Assembly (NCBI GenBank): GCA_030426845.1
Contig: JAUHXR010000042.1
Span: 1 to 41,614 of the forward strand
Source: Polyangia bacterium
GTDB lineage: Bacteria > Myxococcota_A > Polyangia > Polyangiales > Sandaracinaceae
Direction of reading: 5' to 3'
DNA: 41,614 nt
The translations under genes were made by a program, and so were the position numbers. The notes under the pieces were generated by a model. That model searched no databases, was not told the DNA's origin, and saw only the letters and a program-made list of their open reading frames with translations. Shown one piece after another: positions 7,515-16,055 of the stretch (position 1 is the first letter of the stretch; the number at the start of each line of letters is the position of its first letter).

Positions 7515-9050
7515 ATGTCGAACAACACGATCGTCATCAGCGTCGACGTCGGCGAAGTCCGCGTCGGCCTGATCGAGAACGGGAACCTCGCCGAGCTCTA
7601 CCTCGAGCGCGAGCGAGACCGCAGCCCCGTAGGCAACATCTACCTCGGCAAGGTCACCCGCGTGCTCCCGGGCATGCAGGCGGCCTTCGTCGACATCGGG
7701 CTCGACCGCGCCGCGTTCCTCCACGTGGAGGACGTGATCGCCGCGGGCGACCTCGACAAGCTCGCGTCCGGCGACGACAACGGCGACGACGACGCCAAGG
7801 GGGGCGGGGACAACGGCCGCAAGCGCGGCCGCGTGTCGCGTAAGACGCCCATCCGCGAGGTCCTCAAGGAGGGCCAGAAGATCGTCGTCCAGGTCTCGAA
7901 GGGGCCCATCAGCACCAAGGGCGCCCGGGTCACGAGCCACGTGTCCCTGCCCGGCCGCTACGCGGTGTACATGCCGACCATCGATCACATCGGGGTCAGC
8001 AAGCGCATCGGAAACGAGCGCGAGCGCCGCCGCCTCCGCGAGGTGATCGACTCGTGCAAGCCGCCGACGGGCGGGCTCATCGTGCGCACCGTCGCCAAGG
8101 GCCTGACCAAGGGCGGGCTCAAGGCGGACGTCGGCTACCTCGTCAAGACGTGGGACGAGGTCGTGGCCCGGCAGAAGCAGCGCACGAAGGCGCCGAGCCT
8201 GCTCTACGAGGAGCTCGACGTGGTGCGCCGGACGGCCCGGGACATGTTCACCGAGGACGTCCAGAAGATCATCATCGACGACGCCGAGGAGTTCGAGCGG
8301 CTCCAGAGCTTCGTCGGTGAGTTCATGCCCGAGCGCGTCGGCGACGTGGAGCTCTACGACCGCGGCGATCCGATCATGGACGCCTTCGGGATGGAGGACG
8401 AGATCGCGCGCGCCCTGAGCCGCAAGGTGCCCCTGCCCTCCGGCGGCTACCTGATCATCGATCAGGCCGAGGCGCTCACCGCGATCGACGTCAACACGGG
8501 CCGCTTCACCGGCAAGGGCCGCGACGTCGAGGAGACGATCTTCCAGACCAACCTCGAGGCGGTGAAGGAGATCAGCTACCAGCTCCGCTTCCGCAACATC
8601 GGTGGCCTGATCGTGCTCGACTTCATCGACATGGAGAAGACGAGCCACCGCGAGAAGGTCTACCGGGCGCTCCTCAAGGTCCTGAAGAAGGACAAGGCCA
8701 AGACGACCGCGGTGCGCATCAGCGAGCTCGGCCTCGTCGAGATGACACGCAAGCGCACCCGGGAGTCGCTCGGCCGGACCCTCTACGAGCCGTGCTTCTA
8801 CTGCGACGGCACCGGCCAGCTGATGAGCAAGACCACCGTCTGCCACGAGATCCTGCGGCAGATCCGGCGCGAGAAGGACTCGCTCCCGGGCTTCAAGGTG
8901 GTCGTGAACGCACACCCCGCGATCTGCGACATGTTCCAGCGCGAGGAGAAGCTGGCGCTCCAGCGCGCCAGCTCGCGGTACGCGAGACAGATCGTGCTAC
9001 AAGCTCGGAAGGACTATCATCTCGAGCAGTTCGACCTGAGCGGCCAGTAG
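7515..9050 (+). CDS. rng: Ribonuclease E/G family endoribonuclease
   Basis: The protein has 511 residues, about RNase G length, with no long degradosome-binding tail. It cleaves single-stranded, preferably 5'-monophosphorylated RNA in mRNA decay and rRNA maturation. The N-terminal S1 domain (NIYLGKVTRVLPGMQAAFVD, AAFLHVED) contains an acidic/Gly insertion at ~90–105 (Asp-Asp-Asn-Gly-Asp-Asp-Asp and a Gly-rich run). The DNase I-like catalytic core keeps both metal-binding Asp residues (AIDVNTG, Asp325; VLDFIDM, Asp369). The Zn-link motif Cys427-Phe-Tyr-Cys430 supports dimerisation. The ATG has only a weak GAGG upstream. The PilZ gene follows after 11 nt, so the two are probably co-transcribed. 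Confidence 0.93.
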   Translation: MSNNTIVISVDVGEVRVGLIENGNLAELYLERERDRSPVGNIYLGKVTRVLPGMQAAFVDIGLDRAAFLHVEDVIAAGDLDKLASGDDNGDDDAKGGGDNGRKRGRVSRKTPIREVLKEGQKIVVQVSKGPISTKGARVTSHVSLPGRYAVYMPTIDHIGVSKRIGNERERRRLREVIDSCKPPTGGLIVRTVAKGLTKGGLKADVGYLVKTWDEVVARQKQRTKAPSLLYEELDVVRRTARDMFTEDVQKIIIDDAEEFERLQSFVGEFMPERVGDVELYDRGDPIMDAFGMEDEIARALSRKVPLPSGGYLIIDQAEALTAIDVNTGRFTGKGRDVEETIFQTNLEAVKEISYQLRFRNIGGLIVLDFIDMEKTSHREKVYRALLKVLKKDKAKTTAVRISELGLVEMTRKRTRESLGRTLYEPCFYCDGTGQLMSKTTVCHEILRQIRREKDSLPGFKVVVNAHPAICDMFQREEKLALQRASSRYARQIVLQARKDYHLEQFDLSGQ

Positions 9051-9061
9051 GGAGGGCGCCG

Positions 9062-9400
9062 ATGGCGACCGGCGAGGACAGCGAGAAGCGGCGCGAAGAG
9101 CGCGTCACGATCAACAAGGAGTTCGAGTCGTTCGACGCGTTCATCCATGAGTACGTGACGAACATCTCGCGCACCGGCGTGTTCGTGAAGAGCAAGACGC
9201 CGCTCGACATCGGCACGCGCGTGAACCTCAAGTTCACGGTCATCATGGACGACATCGAGACGATCGAGGGAGTGGGCGAGGTGGTCCGCGTGCAGGACGA
9301 TCCGCCCGGGATGGGCGTGGTGTTCACCGAGCTCAGCCAGTACTCCCAGCACCTGATCGAGCGGCTGCTGACCGCGCCGCGGCCCAGCGGCGAGGACTGA
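9062..9400 (+). CDS. PilZ-domain protein, predicted c-di-GMP binding
   Basis: The protein has 112 residues and is a single PilZ domain. The cyclic-di-GMP signature is present: Arg10-x3-Arg14 and Asn34-x-Ser36-x2-Gly39 (NISRTGVFV), followed by beta strands ending GMGVVFTEL. This resembles the short stand-alone PilZ proteins of myxobacteria, which act as diffusible receptors affecting motility or exopolysaccharide. A strong GGAGGG lies 7 nt before the ATG. Its place right behind an RNase gene does not by itself indicate a target. Confidence 0.9.
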   Translation: MATGEDSEKRREERVTINKEFESFDAFIHEYVTNISRTGVFVKSKTPLDIGTRVNLKFTVIMDDIETIEGVGEVVRVQDDPPGMGVVFTELSQYSQHLIERLLTAPRPSGED

Positions 9401-9451
9401 AGCCTCGGCCGTGAGGGCCCGCGCGGGCGCTTCGAGGGACACCCAGACGAC

Positions 9452-9802
9452 ATGGGCATCGACGGACGGCGGCTGGCGGAGCTGAGCGACGAGGAGCTCG
9501 AGCTCGAGCTCCGTCGCCGGCGCTCCAAGCGGGGCTTCTCCGGGCCGGCCGATGATGCGCTCCCGCGCGGGCGAGGCGGGCGCAAGACGCCCGGGTGGAA
9601 GGTGCGGCAGTGGTACCGCAACCTCGAGCTCGAGCCGGGCGCGCCCCGCCAGGACGTCGAGGAGGCCTACCGCCGGCTCGAGGAGCGGTACGCGCCGGCT
9701 CGCCACGCCGAGGATCCGGAGCGTCACCGCGCCGCCCGCCAGCTCGTCGCGGGCCTTCGTGAGGCGTACCTCGGCATCCTGCGTGCGCTCGACGAGAAAT
9801 AG
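9452..9802 (+). CDS. Small J-domain-like protein lacking HPD
   Basis: The protein has 116 residues. Residues 1–50 are charged and begin with an acidic helix (LSDEELELEL) and an Arg-rich stretch. Residues ~54–112 follow the DnaJ fold: a Tyr-x-x-Leu start, 'APRQDVEEAYRRLEERY' as helix II, and 'AARQLVAGLREAYLGIL' as helix III. The His-Pro-Asp loop that stimulates Hsp70 is replaced by Pro-Ala-Arg-His-Ala, so it is probably a J-like interaction module rather than a co-chaperone. It follows the PilZ gene by 51 nt on the same strand; GAGGGA upstream is a weak ribosome site. Confidence 0.68.
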   Translation: MGIDGRRLAELSDEELELELRRRRSKRGFSGPADDALPRGRGGRKTPGWKVRQWYRNLELEPGAPRQDVEEAYRRLEERYAPARHAEDPERHRAARQLVAGLREAYLGILRALDEK

Positions 9803-9856
9803 CCGACGCGCCGCTCCTCGCGTCGAGGCGAAGCGCGCGAGCGAGCAGCTCGGAGC

Positions 9857-10381
9857 TCAGAGCGCGGCGGCGAGGGCGTCGCGCGCGGCCGCGGCTTCCG
9901 CCTCGTCGAGCCCGAAGAGCAGCGGGACGCGGTCGTCTCCGGCGACGCAGAACACCGACCGGTAGGCCCCGTCGACCCCCACGCGCACGTCGGTGACCGA
10001 GGCGGCGGACACGGTGACCGGCTCGCCGTCGCCGGCCGCGCGGATCGTGTCGCCGTCGAGCTCGACCCAGCTCACCGCGCGCGCGCGCTGCTCGCCGCGG
10101 GACACGAGCCACACCAGCGCGAGGATGGCGACGCTGCTCGTGCCGATCGCCGGGCCGCTGCGCGTCACGAGCGCGAAGGTGGAGAGGAGCGCGACGAGGA
10201 TGGCGCTCAGCGCCACCGGGGGGCGCAGCCAGAGCGGGCGGGCCTGCGTGTCCGGCCCGTGGCGCTCGAGCCGGAGCGTGCCCGCGCCGACGCGGTAGGC
10301 GCCCTCCGCGCCCTCGACGCGCGTCACGCGGATCACCAGGCGCCCTACCGCCTGCTCGTCTTGATCCGGGAGCCGAGCCAC
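9857..10381 (-). CDS. Two-TM membrane protein with a PH-like C-terminal domain
   Basis: The protein has 174 residues from a GTG. An N-terminal soluble segment of ~50 residues is followed by two hydrophobic helices (~55–73 and ~77–94). The C-terminal ~75 residues alternate beta-strand patterns and end in an Ala-rich helix (DEAEAAAARDALAAAL). This layout resembles bacterial PH-like membrane proteins and also the protein at 29872–30501. I do not recognise a family by motif. It lies 16 nt downstream of the FHA–DUF4388 gene on the same strand, so the two are probably co-transcribed. Confidence 0.66.
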   Translation of the reverse strand: MARLPDQDEQAVGRLVIRVTRVEGAEGAYRVGAGTLRLERHGPDTQARPLWLRPPVALSAILVALLSTFALVTRSGPAIGTSSVAILALVWLVSRGEQRARAVSWVELDGDTIRAAGDGEPVTVSAASVTDVRVGVDGAYRSVFCVAGDDRVPLLFGLDEAEAAAARDALAAAL

Positions 10382-10397
10382 GCAGAGGTACTAGGGC

Positions 10398-11354
10398 CTA
10401 CTCGACCCGGAGGAAACCGTTCTTGAGCAGGTTCACGAGGATCTGGCAGGTGTCCACGTCGCTCGCGAGGCTCTTGTTGAGGATCGTCTCCACGTGGCCG
10501 TAGTTGTAGGCGAGCTGCAGGACGTCGAGCTCCTCCGCCGAAAGGTCGCGGAGCGGCGGGATCATCGGCATCGCGAGGGAGATGCTCGCGTGCATCGGGG
10601 GCATGTCCGGGCCGAGGCGGCGGACCTCGTCGATCTGCCGCATCGCCTCCATGAGGATGCCCTCGGTGCTCATGTTGATCGGCTCGCTGAACTGCCGATC
10701 CTCGGGCGGCTCCATGTCGAAGGTGCCGTCGACCCAGGTGAGCACGCGGTACAGGCTCTTGAGCGGCGGCACGTCGAAATTGTCATTGACGACCGCGTAG
10801 ACGACGCCCCCGCCGTCGAAATAGATCTTGCCGACGTCGTGGTCGGTGCGAATGACGAGCACGCCGCTCTTCTTGCTGGCGGTGAAGAGCTGCATGAGGT
10901 CCGGGAGCGGGATCTCCGCGATGGAGCCGCTCATCGTCCGGACCTGTGAGGTGCGCCGGCCCGCGGCGACATCCTCGAGGTTGGCCGCGCCCGCGTCCGG
11001 CGCGGCGCTGTCAGCCGCGACGAGCTTGATGATGCTCGTACCGATGAGGATCCGGTCGCCCTCCTGGAGACGCGCCCGCTTGATCTTCTCGCCGTTGACG
11101 AAGGTGCCGTTCGTCGAGCCCAGATCCTGGATGAAGATCTGGTCGCCGGTGACCGTGATCTTGGCGTGGCGCCGCGAGACCATGTCCTCGACGAGGACCA
11201 TGTCGAGCTCGCTGGAGCGCCCGACGACGATCTCCTTGCTGTTCGGGAGAGGGAACTCGCCCCCCTGGTACTTGCCGGAGATGAACCTCAGCGCGTACTG
11301 CTTGGCCGACCGCGAAGGCGGCGGCGGGGTCATCTTGGGAACCGAGGGCTCCAT
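10398..11354 (-). CDS. FHA-domain protein with DUF4388 (PatA-like) domain
   Basis: The protein has 318 residues. Residues ~20–112 are an FHA domain with the phosphothreonine-binding signature (Gly45-Arg46, Ser60-Arg-Arg-His63, TNGTFVNG at 81–88). Residues ~141–245 match DUF4388/PatA-N (SGSIAEIPLPDLMQLFTASKKSGVLVI, quoted in part: SIAEIPLPDLMQLF). The last ~50 residues are helical. Such proteins read Ser/Thr-kinase signalling, plausible in a genome with Hanks kinases (one lies at 37818). There is no transmembrane segment, so it should be cytoplasmic. The ATG has a poor ribosome site; a good promoter lies ~65 nt upstream. Confidence 0.9.
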   Translation of the reverse strand: MEPSVPKMTPPPPSRSAKQYALRFISGKYQGGEFPLPNSKEIVVGRSSELDMVLVEDMVSRRHAKITVTGDQIFIQDLGSTNGTFVNGEKIKRARLQEGDRILIGTSIIKLVAADSAAPDAGAANLEDVAAGRRTSQVRTMSGSIAEIPLPDLMQLFTASKKSGVLVIRTDHDVGKIYFDGGGVVYAVVNDNFDVPPLKSLYRVLTWVDGTFDMEPPEDRQFSEPINMSTEGILMEAMRQIDEVRRLGPDMPPMHASISLAMPMIPPLRDLSAEELDVLQLAYNYGHVETILNKSLASDVDTCQILVNLLKNGFLRVE

Positions 11355-11418
11355 GCGTATCCGACTACTCCCGGGCCGCCGTGCGGCCGAGGGGACCTCT
11401 CTCCTCAGGGAACGCCAA

Positions 11419-11448
11419 AGGGTAGTTTTTTGGCGGAGTTGAGGTCAA
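11419..11448 (-). promoter_or_regulatory. Promoter of the FHA–DUF4388 gene
   Basis: On the minus strand TTGACC (11448–11443) and TACCCT (11424–11419) are 18 nt apart, with an A-run inside the spacer. This is one of the clearest sigma-70-like promoters in the window. The leader would be about 60 nt. Confidence 0.6.
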
Positions 11449-11517
11449 GCACGAGCAGACCTTCACGGTGCCCTGCGCGATCCCCCGACGCAAGGGGCTC
11501 CCCACTCGGCGCGGCGC

Positions 11518-11546
11518 TTGACCCCGGGGCCCGGGCCCGCGACGGT
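11518..11546 (+). promoter_or_regulatory. Possible promoter of the protease–propeller–barrel gene
   Basis: TTGACC (11518–11523) is followed after 17 nt by GACGGT (11541–11546), which ends 8 nt before the GTG start. The -10 match is poor. No Shine-Dalgarno is present, so a very short leader is likely if this promoter is real. Confidence 0.35.
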
Positions 11547-11554
11547 TCCCCTTC

Positions 11555-14449
11555 GTGGCCCGCCGGAACGCCGCCGTCGCCCTTGCCCTCGCGCTGATCG
11601 CGGCGTTCGGCGGGGTCGACCGGGCAGCCGCCCAGGCGCGGGATCCGACGGTCGAGTGGCGCACGATCGATACGCCCCACTTCACGATCTACTACCACGT
11701 GCCGCTCGGGGTCCTCGCCCGGCGCGTCGCGGTGGTCGGCGAGCGAGCCCACGCGGTGCTGTCGGAGGTGATGGCCTACGAGGCCGACCGGCGGACCTAT
11801 GTCGTCCTCAGCGACGGCACCGACTCGGCGAACGGCAGCGCGATCGCTCTGCCGATCAACACCATCCGGCTCAACGCCACCGCGCCATCGGCGATGTCGC
11901 CCCTCGGCGACTACGACGACTGGCTGAACCTGCTCGTCACCCACGAGCACACCCACATCGTGCACCTCGACCAGTGGTCGGGGGTGGCGTCGTTCATCAA
12001 CCTCCTCCTCGGGCGAACCTACGCGCCCAACCACGTCCAGCCGCGCTTCATCCTCGAGGGCGTCGCGACGTGGCAGGAGACCGAGCGGACCGCCGGCGGG
12101 CGCCTGCGCTCGACGATGTTCGACATGTACCTGCGGATGGACGCGCTCGAGGGTCGCTTCTTCGATCTCGACCAGGTCTCGAACAGCGCCGACCGCTGGC
12201 CGCACGGGAACGTCTGGTACCTCTACGGCTCGCAGTTCATCCGCTACGTCGCGGGCCGGTTCGGTCGCGAGGCCATCGCGGGCATGGCGGTCGAGTACGG
12301 CGGCGAGGCGATCCCCTGGGGCATCAACCGGGTGCTGTCGCGGGTCACCGGGCGCACCTTCGTCCAGCTCTATGACGACTTCCTCGCGGAGCGGCGCGCG
12401 CACTACGAGGCGCAGCGGGACGCGGTGGTCGCGGCGGGGCTCGTCGAGGGCGAGCGCCTCACGCACCACGGCGAGCTCGCGCGCCTGCCGCGGTTCCTGC
12501 CCGACGGGCGCGTGGCCTACTGGCGCGCCGACCGGCGCGACCGCGACCGCATCCAGGTCTTCGCGCTCGATCGACCCGACGACCAGTCGACCTGGGCGCG
12601 CGTCTCGGGCGACCCCGGCTTCGACGCCCACCCGAGCCAGCGCCAGGTGATCTACTCGCGGCTCGACAACCACCTCGACGTCTACCGGTTCCACGATCTG
12701 TTTCGCGAGGATCTCGAGACCGGGCGGGTCGATCGGCTGACCCACGGGGCGCGCGCCCGCGAGCCGGACGTCTCATGGGACGGCCGGCGCGTGACCTACA
12801 CCGTCAACGAGGCTGGAACCACACACCTGATGGTGGCGGAGCTCCGCGACGTCGAGGGCACCGCGCGACGCCTCCTCACCAACGCGCGCTTCGACCAGGT
12901 CTTCAACCCACGGTTCTCTCCCGACGGACGCACGATCGCGTTCTCCCGGTGGCAGCGCGGCGGCTATCGCGACGTCCAGCTCCTCGACGTGGAGACGGGC
13001 GAGATCACAGCGGTGACCCACGACCGCGCGCTCGACACCGGCCCGTGCTGGTCGAGCGACGGCCGCACGCTCTACTTCAGCTCGGACCGCACCGGCATCG
13101 CGAACATCTACGCCTTCTCGATGACGAGCGGGCGGCTCCACCAGGTCACCAACGTGGTCGCGGGCGCCTACCAGCCCGCGATCTCGGCCGACGGTCGGAC
13201 GCTCGTCTACGTCGGGTACACGAGCTTCGGGTTCGACCTCTACCGCCTCGACCTGAGCCGCCACCCGCGCCGCGCGGCGCCCAGCTACGAGGACCGCCGG
13301 CCTGCCGCCGTGGCCGACGAAGACCTGTGGGCGGGGCCGTCGAGCGCCTACCAGCCGCTCGACACGCTGTGGCCGCGCTCGTACCTCCTCGACCTCACCG
13401 ACAACGGCTTCGGCCCGGCGATCGGGGTGAGCGTCGGCGCGACGGACCTCGTGGGGCACCACTCGTGGGCGCTGCGCGCGGTGACGGGGGTGACCCACGG
13501 CCACATGAACGTCGACGCGACCTACTCGCTGCGCCGCCTGCCGCTCGCGATCGACGCCCGCCTCTTCCGCGTGGTCGCGCCGCGCGGCGGCTTCACCCTG
13601 AACGGCGAGGAGACCGAGTGGATCGAGGAGGCGGTCGGGGGAGAGATCGCCGTCGGATACACGCTCCCCGACGCGTTCCGCAGCCAGCGCGTCGGCCTCT
13701 CCTACCGCGGGACCTACGCGGACAACGCGGCGCCCTTCCCCACCCGGCTCGACCCGAACACCCCGCCGCCGCGCTACCCGGCGCTCGGCTACCGCTCGGA
13801 GCTCGTCCTGTCCTGGAGCTACTCCGACGTCGAGCGCTACGGCTACGACATCAGCCCGTCCAACGGGCGGGCGCTCGGCTTCGCGCTGTCGGTCTTCGAC
13901 CCGCTGATCGGCAGCACGCTCCGCGGCGTCGAGCTGACGTGGTTCTTCCGCCAGTTCATCCGCATGCCGTGGCTCCAGCACCACGTCCTCGCGTTCCACT
14001 ACACGGGCGGCATCGCGGGCGGCGACCTCCGCGGGCGGGGCTCGTTCGGGATCGGCGGCTTCGGCGCGGTGACCCCGGTCGACGGGCTGCTCAACGGCGT
14101 GATCCTCGGAGGCATCGCGCTCCGTGGCTACCCGGCGTTCGATCGCTCGGGCAACCAGTACCACCTCGCGCAGCTCGAGTACCGCTTCCCCCTCTTCCGC
14201 ATCAACCACGGGCTGTGGACGCTGCCGGTCTTCCTCAACCGCGTCTACGCCTCCGCCTTCGTCGACGCGGGGGACGCCTTCTTCGGGCAGCTCGACCTCG
14301 AGACCTTCCGACTCGGCGTGGGAGGAGCAATCCTCGTGGACTTCACGCTCGGCTACCTCCTGCCCTTCACGCTGCGCGTCGGCTACGCGCGCGGGCTGAT
14401 GGAGGGCGGCGTCGACCAGGTCTTCGGGCATCTGGGCGTGCCCTTCTGA
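11555..14449 (+). CDS. Gluzincin-like protease fused to a TolB-like propeller and an Omp85-type barrel
   Basis: The protein has 964 residues from a GTG. Residues 1–27 are a signal peptide ending in Ala-Ala-Ala-Gln. Residues ~32–285 form a peptidase-MA-like zinc domain with His130-Glu131-His132-Thr133-His134 (HExxH) and a downstream Glu168-Gly-Val-Ala-Thr element giving the third ligand. Residues ~285–585 hold several PD40/TolB propeller blades (FSPDGRTIAFSRW, SSDGRTLYFSSDRTG, ISADGRTLVYVG). Residues ~595–964 alternate amphipathic strands as an outer-membrane barrel, with an LRGY motif near 856 typical of BamA/TamA surface antigens. The likely product is an outer-membrane protein carrying its own protease and propeller. 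No POTRA repeats are seen. Substrate and side of the membrane are unknown. Confidence 0.85.
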   Translation: MARRNAAVALALALIAAFGGVDRAAAQARDPTVEWRTIDTPHFTIYYHVPLGVLARRVAVVGERAHAVLSEVMAYEADRRTYVVLSDGTDSANGSAIALPINTIRLNATAPSAMSPLGDYDDWLNLLVTHEHTHIVHLDQWSGVASFINLLLGRTYAPNHVQPRFILEGVATWQETERTAGGRLRSTMFDMYLRMDALEGRFFDLDQVSNSADRWPHGNVWYLYGSQFIRYVAGRFGREAIAGMAVEYGGEAIPWGINRVLSRVTGRTFVQLYDDFLAERRAHYEAQRDAVVAAGLVEGERLTHHGELARLPRFLPDGRVAYWRADRRDRDRIQVFALDRPDDQSTWARVSGDPGFDAHPSQRQVIYSRLDNHLDVYRFHDLFREDLETGRVDRLTHGARAREPDVSWDGRRVTYTVNEAGTTHLMVAELRDVEGTARRLLTNARFDQVFNPRFSPDGRTIAFSRWQRGGYRDVQLLDVETGEITAVTHDRALDTGPCWSSDGRTLYFSSDRTGIANIYAFSMTSGRLHQVTNVVAGAYQPAISADGRTLVYVGYTSFGFDLYRLDLSRHPRRAAPSYEDRRPAAVADEDLWAGPSSAYQPLDTLWPRSYLLDLTDNGFGPAIGVSVGATDLVGHHSWALRAVTGVTHGHMNVDATYSLRRLPLAIDARLFRVVAPRGGFTLNGEETEWIEEAVGGEIAVGYTLPDAFRSQRVGLSYRGTYADNAAPFPTRLDPNTPPPRYPALGYRSELVLSWSYSDVERYGYDISPSNGRALGFALSVFDPLIGSTLRGVELTWFFRQFIRMPWLQHHVLAFHYTGGIAGGDLRGRGSFGIGGFGAVTPVDGLLNGVILGGIALRGYPAFDRSGNQYHLAQLEYRFPLFRINHGLWTLPVFLNRVYASAFVDAGDAFFGQLDLETFRLGVGGAILVDFTLGYLLPFTLRVGYARGLMEGGVDQVFGHLGVPF

Positions 14450-14478
14450 CGTCTCGACACGAAGCTTCACCACGAAGA

Positions 14479-14505
14479 ACGCCGCCCCACGGGGTGGGAC
14501 GGCGT
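14479..14505. terminator. Bidirectional hairpin between convergent genes
   Basis: A 12-bp stem (14479–14490 with 14494–14505, one G-U pair on the minus-strand RNA) with a 3-nt loop lies 30 nt after the barrel gene and 53 nt after the end of frr on the other strand. On the minus strand it is followed by TCTTCG, a weak U-tract. It probably ends both transcription units. Confidence 0.6.
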
Positions 14506-14557
14506 CGGGCGACGAAGGTCGAGTCTGGGACGGGACGGCGAGGCCGACCCCAGCCGC

Positions 14558-15115
14558 TCAGATCTCCATCACGTCCTTCTCCTTCTTGGCGACGATCGTG
14601 TCGGTCCCGGCGTTCCCCTCCTGCACGATCGCCTCGACCTTCTTCATCGCGCGGTCGGCGTCGTCCTCGCTCACCTCGCCCTCCTTCTTGAGGGTCTCGA
14701 GGATGCCCTTGGCGTCGTGGCGCGCGGCGCGGATGGCGATCTTGCACTTCTCGCCGTAGTCGCGGACCACCTTGGTGATCTCGCGGCGCCGCTCCTCGGT
14801 GAGCATCGGGATCGGGATGCGGATGATCTCGCCGTCGTTCTGCGGATTCAGGTCGAGCGGGCTCGTCGCGATCGCCTTCTCGATGACCTGGATGGTGGTC
14901 TTGTCGTACGGCTTGACGATCAGCATCCGCGCCTCGGGGACGGTGATGCTCGCCATCTGGTTCAGCGGCGTCATCGAGCCGTAGTAGTCGACGCGGATCG
15001 AGTTGAGGATGTCCGGGCTCGCGCGACCGGTGCGGAGCTTGGTGAGGTCCCGCTTCAGGGCGGCGTGGGCGTTGCCGATCGCCTCCGTGAGCTCTTCCAG
15101 GGTCTCGTCGATCAT
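14558..15115 (-). CDS. frr: Ribosome recycling factor
   Basis: The protein has 185 residues, the standard RRF length. With EF-G it splits post-termination ribosomes in the cytoplasm. Family features are clear: LRTGRASPDILNSIRVDYYG (the conserved helix I end), TPLNQMASITVPEARMLIV, and the C-terminal helix with AIRAARHDAKGIL. GGAGAG lies 6 nt before the ATG. It is the last gene of the rpsB–tsf–pyrH–frr cluster, 71 nt after pyrH. Confidence 0.97.
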   Translation of the reverse strand: MIDETLEELTEAIGNAHAALKRDLTKLRTGRASPDILNSIRVDYYGSMTPLNQMASITVPEARMLIVKPYDKTTIQVIEKAIATSPLDLNPQNDGEIIRIPIPMLTEERRREITKVVRDYGEKCKIAIRAARHDAKGILETLKKEGEVSEDDADRAMKKVEAIVQEGNAGTDTIVAKKEKDVMEI

Positions 15116-15186
15116 CAGAATCTCTCCGTGGGCGAGGGGCAGCGGGCGAGGTGCAGCGGGGCGCGGGACACGTGACGGTTGCCGAG

Positions 15187-15918
15187 TCAGCCTTCTTCTG
15201 TGACGAGCGTCCCGACGTCCTCACCCATCACGACCCGCTTCACGTTCCCGTGCTGTTTGAGCGAGCACACGCGAATCGGGAGCTTGTTGTCGCGACACAG
15301 CGTGATCGCGGTGGAGTCCATGACCGCGAGGCGCTCGGCGAGCACACGGTCGTAGCTGAGGCGGCGCAGGAGGACCGCGTCGGAGTGGATGGCGGGGTCC
15401 TTGTCGAACACGCCCTCCACCTTGGTCGCCTTTACCAGCAGCTCCGCCCCGATCTCCATGGAGCGCAGCGCGGCCGCGGTGTCGGTGGAGAAGTAGGGGT
15501 TGCCGGTGCCGGCGGCGAAGATGACCACCCGCTTCTTCTCCAGGTGGCGCATCGCGCGGCGGCGGATGTACGGCTCGGCGACCTCCCGGATCTCGAGCGC
15601 GCTGAGCACGCGTGTCGGGATCTTGAGCTTCTCCAGCGCATCCTGGAGGGCGAGGGCGTTGATGACCGTCGCGAGCATGCCCATGTAGTCGGCGCTCGCG
15701 CGGTCCATCCCCTGGGCGCTCCCGCGGAGGCCGCGGAAGATGTTCCCGCCGCCGATCACGAGGCAGATCTCGGCGCCGAGCGCGTGCACCTCGCCCACCT
15801 CGGAGCTGATCGTGCGCAGCGTCTCCGGGTCGACGCCGTACCCGGTGTCACCGCACAACGCCTCGCCCGAGAGCTTGAGCATGACGCGGCGGACAGCGAG
15901 TTGTGGCGAGGCGCTCAT
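15187..15918 (-). CDS. pyrH: Uridylate kinase (UMP kinase)
   Basis: The protein has 243 residues of the amino-acid-kinase fold and phosphorylates UMP to UDP. It shows [10 protein letters not shown] at the start, [10 protein letters not shown] for phosphate binding, [19 protein letters not shown], and [19 protein letters not shown] near the nucleotide site. The ATG at 15918 matches the family N-terminus; the frame stays open upstream but that part crosses the tsf terminator. GGAG lies 14 nt upstream, which is far for a ribosome site. Any promoter must fit in the ~33 nt after the tsf terminator, so read-through transcription is more likely. Confidence 0.96.
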   Translation of the reverse strand: MSASPQLAVRRVMLKLSGEALCGDTGYGVDPETLRTISSEVGEVHALGAEICLVIGGGNIFRGLRGSAQGMDRASADYMGMLATVINALALQDALEKLKIPTRVLSALEIREVAEPYIRRRAMRHLEKKRVVIFAAGTGNPYFSTDTAAALRSMEIGAELLVKATKVEGVFDKDPAIHSDAVLLRRLSYDRVLAERLAVMDSTAITLCRDNKLPIRVCSLKQHGNVKRVVMGEDVGTLVTEEG

Positions 15919-15950
15919 CGGCGCGGAGTCTACTCCTTTTCGAGGTCCCG

Positions 15951-15993
15951 AAAAGAGCGAAGCTCGCCTCCCCGGGGCGGGAAGGCGAGCTTC
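15951..15993 (-). terminator. Intrinsic terminator or attenuator between tsf and pyrH
   Basis: A perfect 11-bp stem (GAAGCTCGCCT, 15959–15969, with 15983–15993) is followed on the minus strand by GCTCTTTT. It should end most rpsB–tsf transcripts and set the lower expression of pyrH–frr by partial read-through. Confidence 0.75.
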
Positions 15994-16055
15994 ATCGGCG
16001 CTCGAGGCGTCTAGGTGACCGACCGCGATACGAGGATCGTGGGCGGTCATGCAGC

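Noticed and set aside
15919-16050. Longer pyrH N-terminus
   Set aside because: The extension would run through the tsf terminator hairpin and does not match the PyrH family start.
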